Shown here in pieces: positions 47,724 to 59,386 of a stretch of 64,000 nt of DNA; position 1 is the first letter of the stretch; every line of letters begins with the position of its first letter. The stretch spans positions 37,510,836 to 37,574,835 of the forward strand of contig OV121088.1 of the NCBI GenBank assembly GCA_921293015.1, read 5' to 3'. The stretch comes from Phorcus lineatus. Taxonomy: Eukaryota; Mollusca; Gastropoda; Trochida; Trochidae. Made by a program: the position numbers and the translations under genes. A model generated the notes under the pieces. The model ran no database searches. It saw nothing but the letters and a program-made list of their open reading frames with translations, and had not been told where the DNA came from.

Positions 47724-49154
47724 TATTGATTGTTGTACATTATTCCATGAATACTGGTATCAGTGGTTTCCATTTGTTGTTAAAATTTTCCAATTTGTTA
47801 TTTCTTTTGAAAATGTATCTTTCAACAAGAAAGATTTCCTTCAAAGTCTTCAGATAGTTTTTTAATTTCGGTAACATCCTTTTTATATTATATAGATTGA
47901 CATATTTCTTTGCAGAGATAATGATTTGATTTATTAGAGTATTGTTGTATAGTGTTACAAACCAAATCAAGTATTTTGAAATCATTATTCTTTTTTCTAA
48001 AAAGTTATTCATCCAAAGTTGAAGTTCAATCCAAAATTTTGAGGTTTCATAGCAGTCCCAGTATACATGGTCAATGTTCTCAGAAACATCATTACTAAAA
48101 CTACATAAGTCATTGTCGAAAGATTCATTTTTAACAATTCTTTTTTCGTGTAAATAACTCTTTGCAAAAATCTGTATTGAAAATCAATCAGTTTAACATC
48201 CTTCAATCCATATCTATAAGAGTTAAAAATACTATTCCAGTCAAACTCACAATCTTTAAAAATGGTTTCCCACTTTTCACTCACATCAAGTTTTGTATTC
48301 TTGTAAATCAGCTTATCATAAAAAATTCTTGATCCTTTGGTAGATTTAAGGATATTTCTTTGGTAAATATTGATGTACAAATCATTCATGGGAATATTTC
48401 TTGTATTTTTTATATGATATTTCCAACAGCTGGGTAAAATGTATAGTAAATAATTATAGTCAAGTATTGTACCTTATCTTGTATTTTAATTGTAATTCAT
48501 CGAATGGCATAAATCCATGTTCATCACATAGGTCTTTAACTGTCATTAAACCTTTTTTGGCCCAGTTCCTGATAATATAGTTGCAGTTTTTATAGTTATG
48601 GTTAAGCCATTGTGCTAGAAATTCATCAACATTATTCCCTTCAACAGTTAGTTTCTTACAATAATTATTCCATGCACTTAGAACATCTTTCCAAAAAGGG
48701 TTTTTTATACTTAAAATTTTGTCTATATTTGCCCCATATTTTAAAATATCGTCAAATGGAATATTACATGGGTTATTATCAAATGATTTTTTACAATAAA
48801 ATCTGAGGGTAGATAGTTTTAGGGCATGGGCCCCGCTAACAGAGTCCCCTATGTATAGACTATTGATAGTCTATACATAGGGGACTCTGTTAGCGGGGCC
48901 CATGGGTTTGGCAATGAAGTGAAAATATGCACAAGTTTTGAGAGGGCTAATGTTTTAACGACAGTGATTTTTCCTGGTAGTGTTAGAGTTCTCTTTCTCC
49001 ATATTTCAAGTATTGGTAGAAAATGTTGTCTCATCAAAACACAAGTAGTTTTTTTCAGGGTGAACATTTGAAAGATAATTTGTTCCTTATCACTGTTTAC
49101 CTCTGCACCAATCCAAAGGTGTTTCATTCCGATATTGGTTTGGGTTTTGGTTTT
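47724..49154 (-). pseudogene. LINE fragment (C-terminal reverse-transcriptase region), unit 2
   Basis: Duplicate of the unit 1 fragment with the same truncation and interruptions. KRTLTLPG replaces KRNLTLPG. Confidence 0.75.
48825..48904. repeat. 80-bp perfect hairpin inside the LINE fragment (unit 2)
   Basis: Same arms as in unit 1, but the 2-base loop is TG, the reverse complement of CA, so the loop is inverted relative to unit 1. Confidence 0.92.
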
Positions 49155-50282
49155 TAATTGAGTGATTCATTATCTAGATATGAAGACTCAGAAGCTACCT
49201 GCTTTTATCAAAATGGCATCATGAATCATAGGTGCCAGACTCTAATATACATGCAAGTACATATACATGTAGCTATAAAACATTTTAACAAATTACTACA
49301 CTGGGGGGTCTGCAAGGGGGCCACAAATGATTAAACTGGTTTCTTGGCTCTATTACTTTTTTTTATTAACTTCGTAGACTATTATCATATACATTTCCTA
49401 TCCCTAGGAGAGCTATATATATGTTGAACCATATATATATTTTATATATAATAATTTATAATGTACATATAGAGTCTGGTGACTCTGTGATGAATAAAGC
49501 ATGGAGTTTTTAATTATGCCTTGTGGATCCATACTTAGTAAATAAAAGAATGGCGTACATTGGGATATATTTCATTGCTAAACATTTTATGAAGAATTAG
49601 TTTTGAAAGAAACTGAAACCTATAAGACTTACAGGAAGAAAACCATTGATGAACAATAATCTCTAGAAAATTGTATTTTAGTTTCTCATTATCATTAGGA
49701 TCATTTATGAATATTTGTATGATTATAAGTAATCAATATTGGTTCTCTTTTCCTAAATGATTTATTTGATACAGTTTCTTGATAATAAAGAATTACAATT
49801 TTCAAAAATGTAATGAAATGTTTATCAAAATTAAATTTTTTCAGCGTTTATTGTTTTTTACTTTTCCCAATATTTTGTTGTGCAATGAAAAGCTTATGTT
49901 TATGTTTGTATAAATTTGTACGAACATGATCTTTTTTATTGTAAAAAAGTGCACTTACTTCTGGAATTGTGCATGTTATATTTGAATGTAGTTTCAAGTT
50001 TACGTACTTTTGTACCGTTGGACGTGTCGTAGTTGTTATGTATATCCACAGAATTGTGTACCTTTGTATATGAAAAAAGTTTATACAAGATTGTTTAGTA
50101 AATATTTTTTTTTATCAAATTTGTCATGTTTTGATCTCTCATATATGGAGAGTCTTTGAAGGGTTCATTACCTCCCCTTGACCGAGACCAAAGAATAAAG
50201 ATTTCATTTACGGTCAGAAATATAGGCATATGGTTCTGTCCATCCAACAATGAATAGTGTACCTGCAGCAATTAAAGTACTT

Positions 50283-50410
50283 GACATTAATCCATGGTGA
50301 TAACTTCACTACTGGACATTAATCCATGGTGATGACTTCAATACGGGACATTAATCCATGGTGATGACTTCACTACTTGACATTAATCCATGATGATAAC
50401 TTCACTCTAT
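50283..50410. repeat. 32-bp minisatellite, four units (unit 2)
   Basis: Same four-unit array as at 42619, shifted by 7664 bp. Confidence 0.9.
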
Positions 50411-50652
50411 CGTGTTAACAGTGGATTATTAAGAATCCACTGCTCATTGACTGTCCTTGCTAAGAGGAGTGTTAATTTTTATTTTTATAATAGAGTGTGA
50501 TTTTATTCTTCAGGCATTACAAAAACTAAAAAATTATGAAAATAAAGTTCTGTAAGTGTGTGAGAAAAAATTTCCAACATGCAAAACTCTGATCATTAAA
50601 GCAGCACTTGAATCATCTGTGCAATGGAGGCATGGCAGAGGTGAAGTCTTCT

Positions 50653-51173
50653 TGTAACCGGGTCTTATCGGGCCATAAGAACAACCAACAAGGGGTCACG
50701 GGTTGTGAGTTTTTAATCACTCGTGCTAAACCAGCACTAGGTGGATATAAGACACCCCTGAATGTGGTTCCGGGGTGTTAATCCATAACCACGTTACGGC
50801 CAAATGTCATCATGGTGTCCTTAGTAAATGATATGGTAACTTTAATTCGTCAGTCTTGTCTTCTGGCTGTGCTCAGTGCAGTGAGAGATGTGTGAACAAT
50901 ATGGAAGAACACTGACTGATTCAAATCAGCCAATGAGAGTACAGATTGGGTTAATTGACAGAAATAGATTATAGTAAAAATGACTTAACCCAAACTCCCT
51001 TCTAATAATAGATGGACTGACCCAATGCATAAGCAACCTAACCTAAAGGTACTACTTCTCAAACAACTGGAAACTAATAAAATGCAACTTAAAAGTTATG
51101 AATAAAAACAGAAAGACTTGAAAAGAATTACAACTTTATTATAAAATATACATATATACAACTGCCTGCCACA
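50653..51173 (-). repeat. LTR (3' LTR of the element)
   Basis: 521 bp with TG...CA termini. It matches 58866-59386 throughout on reading. Confidence 0.95.
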
Positions 51174-51186
51174 TACTTCCCCGCAT
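51174..51186 (-). other. Polypurine tract of the LTR element
   Basis: On the minus strand GCGGGGAAGTA lies directly against the 3' LTR, as expected for the second-strand primer of this element class. Confidence 0.65.
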
Positions 51187-51203
51187 CAACAAATGACGTC
51201 TCG

Positions 51204-54200
51204 TCATTTCATCTTGCCTGCCACAAGATCGAGGAGAGTATCAGACAGCTTGTTATGCTGGTTCCGAAATCTGTCGTCAGCTAGGAGAGAGCTGAGAAAA
51301 TTAGCCCGAGCTAACCAATCAGGAGATCCGGAAACCACACTAAAATCAACACTTGAATTCACACTTGAATCCGTTTTCGAAACAGCAGAACACACATATT
51401 CACCGCTTCTCATCCAGGCGGGCTGAATCCTTGCTCTGGTCGAGCGCCGTGGATGATGAGGCTGGTCATCTTGCTGCTCCTCTCTGTTGTCATCTTGGTC
51501 TTCACCACCACCTGTAGCCACAGATTCATCTTCATCCTGCTGATCGTCAGGACCAGCAGTACCAGTAGGCTCTTCCTCCTCCCTCTCCTCAGTGGGAGTC
51601 CCATCTCCTGCAACAGCTTCCATGGGCTCCTCATCAGTTGGCCGTTCTACTGACATCTCAGTAGACACTGATGGTACTGGGGGATGGGCGATCAGCACAA
51701 CTGATTCTTCATCCGATGAATCCTGATTTGTGTCTTCTACAATCTTTCTCTGTCTCGGTCGAGGCATAGGTGTTGGTAGTACTTGTCGCTGTCGTGGTTT
51801 AATGACTGGTAGTTCCTTGATGGGAAGCGATCCAACAGGAAGCAGGAGGTTCCTATGTAGCACTCTCTTCCGCCCTTCACCACTCTCCTTTCCTACTTGA
51901 AACACAGGAATAGATGGATTTGGCTGGCTGAGCACTACGTAAATTTCTTCCTCCCACTTGTCGGCAAGCTTATGTCTCCCATCAAAAGCCACTATTTTCA
52001 CGAGCACACGGTCACCTTTCTCTAACATTGCTGCTCTGGCTCGCTTGTCATAGCTTGTCTTCTGCTTGTCTCTGGACCTCTCCGCTGCTGAGGAAGCTAA
52101 GTTGTAAGCATCTGAGAGCCGTTGTTTCAGTGATCTTGTGTACTCGGTCGTTGTTGTTGTCTCTTTCCTCTCAATATCTAGACCAAAAGCTAGATCTATG
52201 GGAAGCCTTGGGTGACGTCCAAACATTAGGAAGAATGGTGACACAGATGTTGATTCATGCTGGGTGCAATTGTAGGCGTGGACCAGTGGACCTACATGAG
52301 CCTTCCAATTCCTCTTCTCTGATGGATCCAAAGTGCCTAACATGTCACAAAGGGTACGGTTAAACCGTTCTGTCATCCCATTTCCCATAGGGTGGTATGG
52401 TGTTGTCCTTGACTTTTCAATCCTGAGAAGTTGGCACAATTCTTGCATCAGTTTGCTGGTAAAGTTTGCTCCTTGGTCAGAATGAATTCGTCTTGGAAGA
52501 CCGTAATGCACAACAAAGTTGTTGAAGAAGGTTTCTGCAGTTGTTTTTGCTGACATGTTCTTGGTGGGGTATGCCTGAGCATAACGGGTGAAATGGTCTG
52601 TCACCACCAACACATTCTCAATACCTCCTTTCGACGGTTCCAAGGATAAGAAGTCCATACAGATGAGTTCAAGAGGTTCTGAAGTCCTGATGTTGGAGAG
52701 TGGAGCTCTGATGTTAGTTGGAGTTTTCCTCCTCAAACAGCGATCACAATTCTTAAGATGTTCATCCACGTCATTGGCCATCCCGGGCCAGTAGAACCTT
52801 TCTCTTAGAAGTGAATTTGTTCTGTCCCGTCCTGGATGTCCAACGTTGTCATGGAGACTCCTTAACGCTGATCTCCGAACTGTTGAGGGTAAAACTAGTT
52901 GCTCTCTTGTAGCTCCATTGACTGTGGTGACTCTGTATAGAACTCCTCGCTTGAGCTTAAGATGGTTGTAACTCTTCAAGAGTGTAGTCATAACCTGATC
53001 CTTCAGGTGCTTGGTCCTGTCTGGTCGCAAACCGTTCTGCAAGTGAGTGATGACCTCTGTCAGCAGTGGATCCTTTGCCTGCGCTCTTCTCCAATCTCTT
53101 GCGTTCTGTTCACACTTGTCGTCTGTAAGGTCAAAGTCTTCATCTACAACATCTGCGGAGAGGCACAAACTTTCCACAAAGTTGCTTGCATGAACAGACT
53201 GGCATATGGCTGAGACAGATTCGATCCCGATCTGTTCCATGTCGTCTGTATCCTCTTTGACTGGCAGGCGAGAGAGAGCGTCTGCATCCATGTTGGCTTT
53301 TCCAGGGCGATACTTTATGGTAAAGTTATAGCTTGATAGCTCAGCTAGCCAACGATGTCCAGTAGCATCCAGTTTTGCTGTTGTCAAGACGTAGGTCAAG
53401 GGGTTGTTATCAGTTACAACCACGAAGTCATTGCCCCACAAGTAGTCATGGAACTTCTCTGAGATAGCCCACTTCAGACACAAAAACTCAAGCTTATGTG
53501 CTGAGTAGTTTCTCTCAGATCGGCTCAACCCCTTACTTGCATAAGCTACGACTCGTGGCTGCCCTTCCTGTTCCTGGTAGAGAACTGCTCCAAGTCCGTG
53601 GCCACTGGCATCTGTATGGAGTTCAAAAGGTTTGGTGCAGTCAGCATATCCTAAAATAGGCGGCACAGAAAGACGTTGTTTGAGCTCCTTGAAAGCACAA
53701 TCTTGCTTGTCTCCCCATGTCCAGTCAACTATCTTGGAATGTTTGTTCCTCTTTGAAGCAGACTTTGGCATCAACTCAGAAAGTGGCTTGGCGATTTTGG
53801 AGAAGTCCTTAATGAATTTTCTGTAATACCCAGCAAATCCTAGGAACTTCCGCACTTCCTCTGGGTTCGTTGGAGTTGGCCATTCTTGAACTTTGTTTAT
53901 CTTGTCTGGATCCGCTTCAATTCCATTCTCAGAAACTATGTAGCCGACATATCTAACCTTCTTTCTGAAGAACTTGCACTTCTTTGTCGCAAGTTTTAGG
54001 CCGCATTCTCTGATCCGTTGGAAAACTTGTTGCAGTCTGTCCAGGTGCTCCTCGTATGTTTTGGAAAAGATGATGACATCATCAAGGTATATTAAGCAAG
54101 TGTTGAGATGCAATCCTTCCAAGCACTGCTCCATGAGTCGTTGGTAAGTAGCTGGTGCATTAGAGAGTCCAAACGGCATCCTGTTGTACTCGTAGAAGCC

Positions 54201-55508
54201 GAGTGGTCCAACGGTGAATGCGGTACGTTGCTTATGTGTCTCTTCGATCTCTACCTGATGATAACCACTTTTCATGTCGAGCACACTGAAAAACTTATTT
54301 CCGCCAAGACAGTCAAGTAATTCCTCAATCCTTGGCAGTGCGTACGAGTCTTTAATGGATCGCTGATTGAGGTCGCGAAAATCCACACACATGCGCAGAC
54401 GTCCATCCTTCTTCTTGACAAGTACAACGTTTGATGCCCAAGGGCTGTGGGATTTCCGTATGACACCTGCAGATAACAAAGTCTGTAAATGGTTCCTTAC
54501 TTCGTCATACATGGCTGGCGGGATCCGTCTGTGTCGCTGTTTGAAAGGAACTTCATCCACAAGGTCTATCCTGTGACGCACAATGTTACTGCAGCCAATA
54601 TCATCATCATCTTTGGAGAAGATGTCGACGAATCTCTTGATGACATCAAGTCCTTGATGGAGTTGTTCTTGACTGACATCAGCAACATCTATGTCCACTT
54701 GGTTGATTACATCATCCAACTTGTCATCTTCTTCAGTAGGTCGTTCAGGAATAGGTACTGGCTGTATCTCGCACACCAGTGCTCTTGGCGGAACAACAAT
54801 AGTCCTAGTAGTGACATTTGAAACGTGCACCTCAACTGCTGCTTGGTCCATGCAGTTATAGGTGATAATTGAGGGAGCAATATCAAGATCCTGAGGGAGA
54901 TGAGAGTTAATGGTTGACTGAAGAAGAGCGCATGTCACTGGCAACTTGAAACTCTTGGTGACTTGTCCCTTGATGACCATGTTTGTATTCGGTGGAATAA
55001 TCAAGTTCCTGTCGCTTAAGCTTCGAACCAATCCAAGGCAGTGTCCTCGCTTCTCCAGTTCTTTGTCCCTCAAGGTGATTGTCCTATAGGCAAGATACCA
55101 TGGAGTATGCAGGTTAGCTTTCTGCAGGAATCTTGCTCCATGTTCCTCCTTACAAAGATCCAAAAAGAAGCGCAGCACGTTGGTTCCAAGTAAAGCTGGT
55201 ACCTTGGCATTGTATCGGGTGTCCGGGACAATGAGCATTAGACAAGAAACATCATCACCTGACATGCCACCTCCAACGATGCTAATGTTCACTCTTACAT
55301 ATCCTAAGTATGGAAGCTGCTCTCCTCCGGCGCACTCGATGTCCAAGATGTTTCCTATAGGCTCAAGTGTTATAGCACTGAAGTTATTCCGGTAGAAACT
55401 CTCAGACATGATTGATACTGTTGCTCCGGTGTCCAGAAGTGCAGGTACTGGTAGACCTTCGATCCCTATAGTCACTTCAGTAGAATCACCTACCAGTCCA
55501 TCTGGCAC
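51204..55508 (-). CDS. pol: Pol polyprotein of the Ty3/gypsy element
   Basis: An open frame of 1434 codons. Domains in order: aspartic protease near residues 20-30 (LLDTGATVSIMS); reverse transcriptase around 330-520, with YLDD; RNase H around 600-740 (HTDASGHGLGAVLY); integrase with an HHCC zinc region (around 890-930) and a DDE core; then a basic/acidic tail. The tail includes a GPY/F-like region before a low-complexity acidic stretch. It follows gag in a different frame, so expression of pol would depend on the frameshifting this family commonly uses. Family assignment is firm from domain order, with integrase after RNase H. Confidence 0.93.
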   Translation of the reverse strand: MPDGLVGDSTEVTIGIEGLPVPALLDTGATVSIMSESFYRNNFSAITLEPIGNILDIECAGGEQLPYLGYVRVNISIVGGGMSGDDVSCLMLIVPDTRYNAKVPALLGTNVLRFFLDLCKEEHGARFLQKANLHTPWYLAYRTITLRDKELEKRGHCLGLVRSLSDRNLIIPPNTNMVIKGQVTKSFKLPVTCALLQSTINSHLPQDLDIAPSIITYNCMDQAAVEVHVSNVTTRTIVVPPRALVCEIQPVPIPERPTEEDDKLDDVINQVDIDVADVSQEQLHQGLDVIKRFVDIFSKDDDDIGCSNIVRHRIDLVDEVPFKQRHRRIPPAMYDEVRNHLQTLLSAGVIRKSHSPWASNVVLVKKKDGRLRMCVDFRDLNQRSIKDSYALPRIEELLDCLGGNKFFSVLDMKSGYHQVEIEETHKQRTAFTVGPLGFYEYNRMPFGLSNAPATYQRLMEQCLEGLHLNTCLIYLDDVIIFSKTYEEHLDRLQQVFQRIRECGLKLATKKCKFFRKKVRYVGYIVSENGIEADPDKINKVQEWPTPTNPEEVRKFLGFAGYYRKFIKDFSKIAKPLSELMPKSASKRNKHSKIVDWTWGDKQDCAFKELKQRLSVPPILGYADCTKPFELHTDASGHGLGAVLYQEQEGQPRVVAYASKGLSRSERNYSAHKLEFLCLKWAISEKFHDYLWGNDFVVVTDNNPLTYVLTTAKLDATGHRWLAELSSYNFTIKYRPGKANMDADALSRLPVKEDTDDMEQIGIESVSAICQSVHASNFVESLCLSADVVDEDFDLTDDKCEQNARDWRRAQAKDPLLTEVITHLQNGLRPDRTKHLKDQVMTTLLKSYNHLKLKRGVLYRVTTVNGATREQLVLPSTVRRSALRSLHDNVGHPGRDRTNSLLRERFYWPGMANDVDEHLKNCDRCLRRKTPTNIRAPLSNIRTSEPLELICMDFLSLEPSKGGIENVLVVTDHFTRYAQAYPTKNMSAKTTAETFFNNFVVHYGLPRRIHSDQGANFTSKLMQELCQLLRIEKSRTTPYHPMGNGMTERFNRTLCDMLGTLDPSEKRNWKAHVGPLVHAYNCTQHESTSVSPFFLMFGRHPRLPIDLAFGLDIERKETTTTTEYTRSLKQRLSDAYNLASSAAERSRDKQKTSYDKRARAAMLEKGDRVLVKIVAFDGRHKLADKWEEEIYVVLSQPNPSIPVFQVGKESGEGRKRVLHRNLLLPVGSLPIKELPVIKPRQRQVLPTPMPRPRQRKIVEDTNQDSSDEESVVLIAHPPVPSVSTEMSVERPTDEEPMEAVAGDGTPTEEREEEEPTGTAGPDDQQDEDESVATGGGEDQDDNREEQQDDQPHHPRRSTRARIQPAWMRSGEYVCSAVSKTDSSVNSSVDFSVVSGSPDWLARANFLSSLLADDRFRNQHNKLSDTLLDLVAGKMK

Positions 55509-55567
55509 TAATCCGTTATTGGGGCTTGTCTGGTAGCCTAAGGGTAGCCCCTTACCGAAGGCCTGTC

Positions 55568-56872
55568 CTAGTTTAAAGGCCGCTTTAGGTGATCAAGTCG
55601 AACTCGGCATCCGACAGCGATGTGTCCTGGGTATCCACACCTCCAACACCTCACAGGCTCTCTCTCCTGTGGTCCTGGTCCTTCCTGAGGAATAGCTGGA
55701 AATGGAACCTGTGACAGAGTAGCAGGCTGGTACTGAGACTGTAGTGGTGCTGGTGGATAGCATGGCAGTGACATCTGAGGTGGAGCTTGAGGATATGGTG
55801 GTTGAGTTGGAGCTTGAAAAGATAACTGACCCTGATGTGGAGGTCCATTGGGCTTGCCCTGATGCTTTCGTCCTCTTCTCCCATGCTGTCCAGATGGCTG
55901 AGAGGATGAAGGCTGGTGCAGGAAAACTTGGGCTGATTGTCGATCACGCAATTCCGCAAGCTCACTCTTGATCTCCATCATCATTGTCTTGAGATCCAAC
56001 ACTTCTTCCTTGGTTACTGGCTCTGGATCCTTCGTAGAAACCATCTTTACTGTTACAGCCTTCTTCGTGGCTGTGCTTGAAGGTGATTTCTCCCGTCGCA
56101 TGTCAAACTCAACCTCTCTCAGGCATAACCTTAGCTCATCGAAGTTGGAAATGGTCTCATACTTATGGGCGGCGAGGCTCTTCAATCCAGGTTTGATTCC
56201 ATCCCACAACTTGCTCCTGAGCATCTCATCTTGTTCCTGTGGGGGAATTGAGCGCTGCATGGTTACCTGGTACATGTAGTTTTCAAGGCGACACGCCCAT
56301 GCAGAGACATCTTCGTGGTCCTCCTGTCTTGCCCCATAGAACTGTGACATGAGTGTCTCCCTCCTACGAAGAGTTCCGAAAGCGCTCCTTAGCTTGCTCA
56401 TGATGTCCTGGATAGTAGCCTTGTGTCCAAGCTTCATTGCACAGAGTGCCGCCTCACCCTTCAAGGACTTCCTGATAGACTGTAGAAGAACGTCCTCGCT
56501 GTAAGACCTTGACTGAAGCAAGCAATCAACCTCATACTTCCATAGGTCATAGCGTGTGTCCTTTCCAGTTTCGCCGCTGAAGAAGGGTAGCTTAGGGAAG
56601 TGATGAAGTGTTGAAGCAGTCATCTGTGTGGGAGGCGTAGTAACTGTCTTCTCCTGAGCTGCACTAGGACGAGAAGATTCTATCCCTTGGGTTGCAGACT
56701 CATTCAGCTGTGAGACTTCATCCTGAATCTCAGTCTTCACGAGCGGTCCCTCAGATTTAGCAACACCAGATATCCATCCCTTCAAGTCCTCTGTAGTTTC
56801 AGCTTCAGGGTTCAATCCCATCTTTGCAAACACAGTTAGCAATCTCTTTACCTCCTCTTCATCAAGATTCAT
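55568..56872 (-). CDS. gag: Gag polyprotein of the Ty3/gypsy element
   Basis: About 434 codons from the likely start MNLDEEEVKRLL. An in-frame Met 21 codons upstream (56935) is less likely because the extra segment is hydrophobic and untypical. The middle part has the retrotransposon-gag helical capsid-like region (residues ~100-270). A Gln/Pro-rich linker follows, then one CCHC zinc knuckle (CWRCGYPGHIAVGC) near the C-terminus. It forms the particle shell in this family. Confidence 0.9.
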   Translation of the reverse strand: MNLDEEEVKRLLTVFAKMGLNPEAETTEDLKGWISGVAKSEGPLVKTEIQDEVSQLNESATQGIESSRPSAAQEKTVTTPPTQMTASTLHHFPKLPFFSGETGKDTRYDLWKYEVDCLLQSRSYSEDVLLQSIRKSLKGEAALCAMKLGHKATIQDIMSKLRSAFGTLRRRETLMSQFYGARQEDHEDVSAWACRLENYMYQVTMQRSIPPQEQDEMLRSKLWDGIKPGLKSLAAHKYETISNFDELRLCLREVEFDMRREKSPSSTATKKAVTVKMVSTKDPEPVTKEEVLDLKTMMMEIKSELAELRDRQSAQVFLHQPSSSQPSGQHGRRGRKHQGKPNGPPHQGQLSFQAPTQPPYPQAPPQMSLPCYPPAPLQSQYQPATLSQVPFPAIPQEGPGPQEREPVRCWRCGYPGHIAVGCRVRLDHLKRPLN

Positions 56873-56935
56873 TGTGGGATGTTGTGATTCACAAATAAAA
56901 CACAATAAATTAATCCAAAAATAGGAGCAACACAA

Positions 56936-58844
56936 TCACAAATCCTGGCGACTTGAATCCTTGAAAGTTAAACAATCACTGATAACTGATGAACACAATC
57001 ACTAGTGAAATCACATGGTATCACTTCTTTGTGTGGATTGATGAACAAATAAACAATGTGAAATGACGTGCAATGGCAAATATAAAGAGGGAAATAATTT
57101 AATTAACAGTGGTTAGTAGAATAATGGAAAGAAAATATTTCGCAAGTGCAATATGATAAACTGTATTGTAACTATCAACGGTATAGAATTTACAACAAAA
57201 GAACAATATCACAAGTGAATGGAGCACGCTACAAGATTAGTTTATGATAAATAAGGAGCAATTTATAATCAAATGAAACACAACACCTTAAATGTGCAAG
57301 TGGTGAAGCTATGGCATGTTTGCAACACAAAAGCAAAAACAAAGAACAAAGATAACACAAAAATGGGTAGTAATAAGCAAAGCAATGAGATATATATGCG
57401 AGTTAGGACAAGATTCCACCTGAAACTCAAAGGGTAATATGTAACTGTGGTGGCAATTTAGGGCATGGTTGTTCTGAAACACAAAGGGATATGTGTAACT
57501 GTTGGGATATTTTAGGGCAAATTAACACTGAAACACAAAGGGGAAATATGTAAACTACATAAGGATTTATGAGATTAAATGACTATATGTATTTTATATA
57601 TATATATATATGTATGTGTATTGGGATTGTAACTGCAAAATAACTAAGCTAAAGGTTAAATATATCTGAGAATACACTACATATTTACCACAATAAACAA
57701 AAGAATACCTCAATCAAAGTAACCTAAGTTAAGCTACAAAAATATATTTACCAAGATAAAATTCCCACAGTTAATCAATCTAAACACACAAACCCAAGTA
57801 TATTAACCTAAGTTCCTAAACCCAAGAAAGAACAAAGGAAAGAAGTAAAGGGAAAAGAAAGAGCTAAGGCATGGTAATTAATAGAGGAAGAATGTAAGTG
57901 CAGTGCAGTATATATTGCAAAGAAGTCGGTCGTAAGGCAGTCAATTAATTGAAGACTCACATATTAAATTTTATTTAAACCTATCTAAAATTTACTTATT
58001 ATGAATAAGCAGGAAAGCAGAGTATAGAATATTCAAACACACAAACTCACATGATTACATTCAAACAAAATGTGTGAATAAGTAATTAACCAATTAACAC
58101 ACCAATTAAACAATTGACCACTTAATTAACCAATTAACAAATTAATTAACCAATTAACAAATTAATTAACCAATATATCAATCAATAAACTAACTAATAA
58201 ACTAACTAATTAATCTAAACGTAAGTTAATCTGACTACAGTAAGTAAGATTAACCTAAATGTAGATTCTGAGATTGTAGGCCTACATGATATAAACAAAC
58301 ACTAAGCTAATTACAAATTGATTCGACGATGATCACCAAAATGTAAACAAATCAAACTATGAACAAATTTAAAGTTACATGATAAATTGCAAACAATTAG
58401 AAATTGCAAAGTTTAAGCAATGCAGAAAAAGTAATGAATAAATACCAAATAATTACATGTTAAATAGCTGCAGCAAAATAATAACAAACTTTAGAAATAA
58501 ACTAAGCCGGCAATATGAGATGATAGTCAAATAATTAAACTATCAGTGAAGAATTACAAAATTACAAATTATATAGTCTTTGAACAGATAATAATGTCAA
58601 TGTCACATCAATCACACGGCAAAATACATATCAAAAACACAAAGGGTAAATACCGTGATAGTGTCCAAGAATCCAAAGTCACATCCTAAATCACAAAACA
58701 CATCCGAGAATGTCACAATATATATCCAAGGTCAAAGGCACAAGGCAAGAAGGTCACAAGGTCACAAGGTCACTGACGATCGGGAACATCCATGTCCATG
58801 ATGGGTAAGGCCAAGATCTCAATCCAACGTGGTTGATCAGCAAT
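56936..58844 (-). other. Long non-coding leader of the LTR element
   Basis: About 1.9 kb between the 5' LTR side and gag, with no coding frame. It contains an (AT)n run at 57593-57611, three diverged copies of a ~55-bp motif (CTGAAACACAAAGGG, TATGTAACTG, TTTAGGGCA) at 57419-57555, and a run of AATTAACC/AACTAATTAA words at 58080-58215. Such a long repetitive leader is unusual for the class. Confidence 0.7.
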
Positions 58845-58862
58845 TCCTCACTGGGGGCTCCA
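58845..58862 (-). other. Candidate primer-binding site of the LTR element
   Basis: On the minus strand TGGAGCCCCCAGTGAGGA begins three bases inside the 5' LTR. The TGG start fits pairing with a tRNA CCA end. The tRNA was not identified. Confidence 0.6.
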
Positions 58863-58865
58863 TTC

Positions 58866-59386
58866 TGTAACCGGGTCTTATCGGGCCATAAGAACAACCA
58901 ACAAGGGGTCACGGGTTGTGAGTTTTTAATCACTCGTGCTAAACCAGCACTAGGTGGATATAAGACACCCCTGAATGTGGTTCCGGGGTGTTAATCCATA
59001 ACCACGTTACGGCCAAATGTCATCATGGTGTCCTTAGTAAATGATATGGTAACTTTAATTCGTCAGTCTTGTCTTCTGGCTGTGCTCAGTGCAGTGAGAG
59101 ATGTGTGAACAATATGGAAGAACACTGACTGATTCAAATCAGCCAATGAGAGTACAGATTGGGTTAATTGACAGAAATAGATTATAGTAAAAATGACTTA
59201 ACCCAAACTCCCTTCTAATAATAGATGGACTGACCCAATGCATAAGCAACCTAACCTAAAGGTACTACTTCTCAAACAACTGGAAACTAATAAAATGCAA
59301 CTTAAAAGTTATGAATAAAAACAGAAAGACTTGAAAAGAATTACAACTTTATTATAAAATATACATATATACAACTGCCTGCCACA
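58866..59386 (-). repeat. LTR (5' LTR of the element)
   Basis: 521 bp, apparently identical to the other LTR. It contains an AATAAA-like word in plus-strand reading only; promoter elements were not resolved. Confidence 0.95.

Larger units (their letters stand above)
50653..59386 (-). mobile_element. Ty3/gypsy-type LTR retrotransposon, young, looks whole
   Basis: An 8734-bp element on the minus strand with 521-bp LTRs at both ends, TTCT target duplication (50649-50652 and 59387-59390), a primer-binding-site candidate, a purine tract, a gag frame and a long pol frame in the Ty3/gypsy order (protease, reverse transcriptase, RNase H, integrase). The two LTRs appear identical by eye, so the insertion is very recent. 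Unit 1 preserves the empty site at 42985-42988. No envelope-like frame is seen. No obvious breaks were noticed in the two main frames. Confidence 0.95.

Noticed and set aside
51204-56872. An envelope gene in the LTR element
   Set aside because: Pol runs almost to the polypurine tract and no additional frame with signal peptide or membrane segments was seen.
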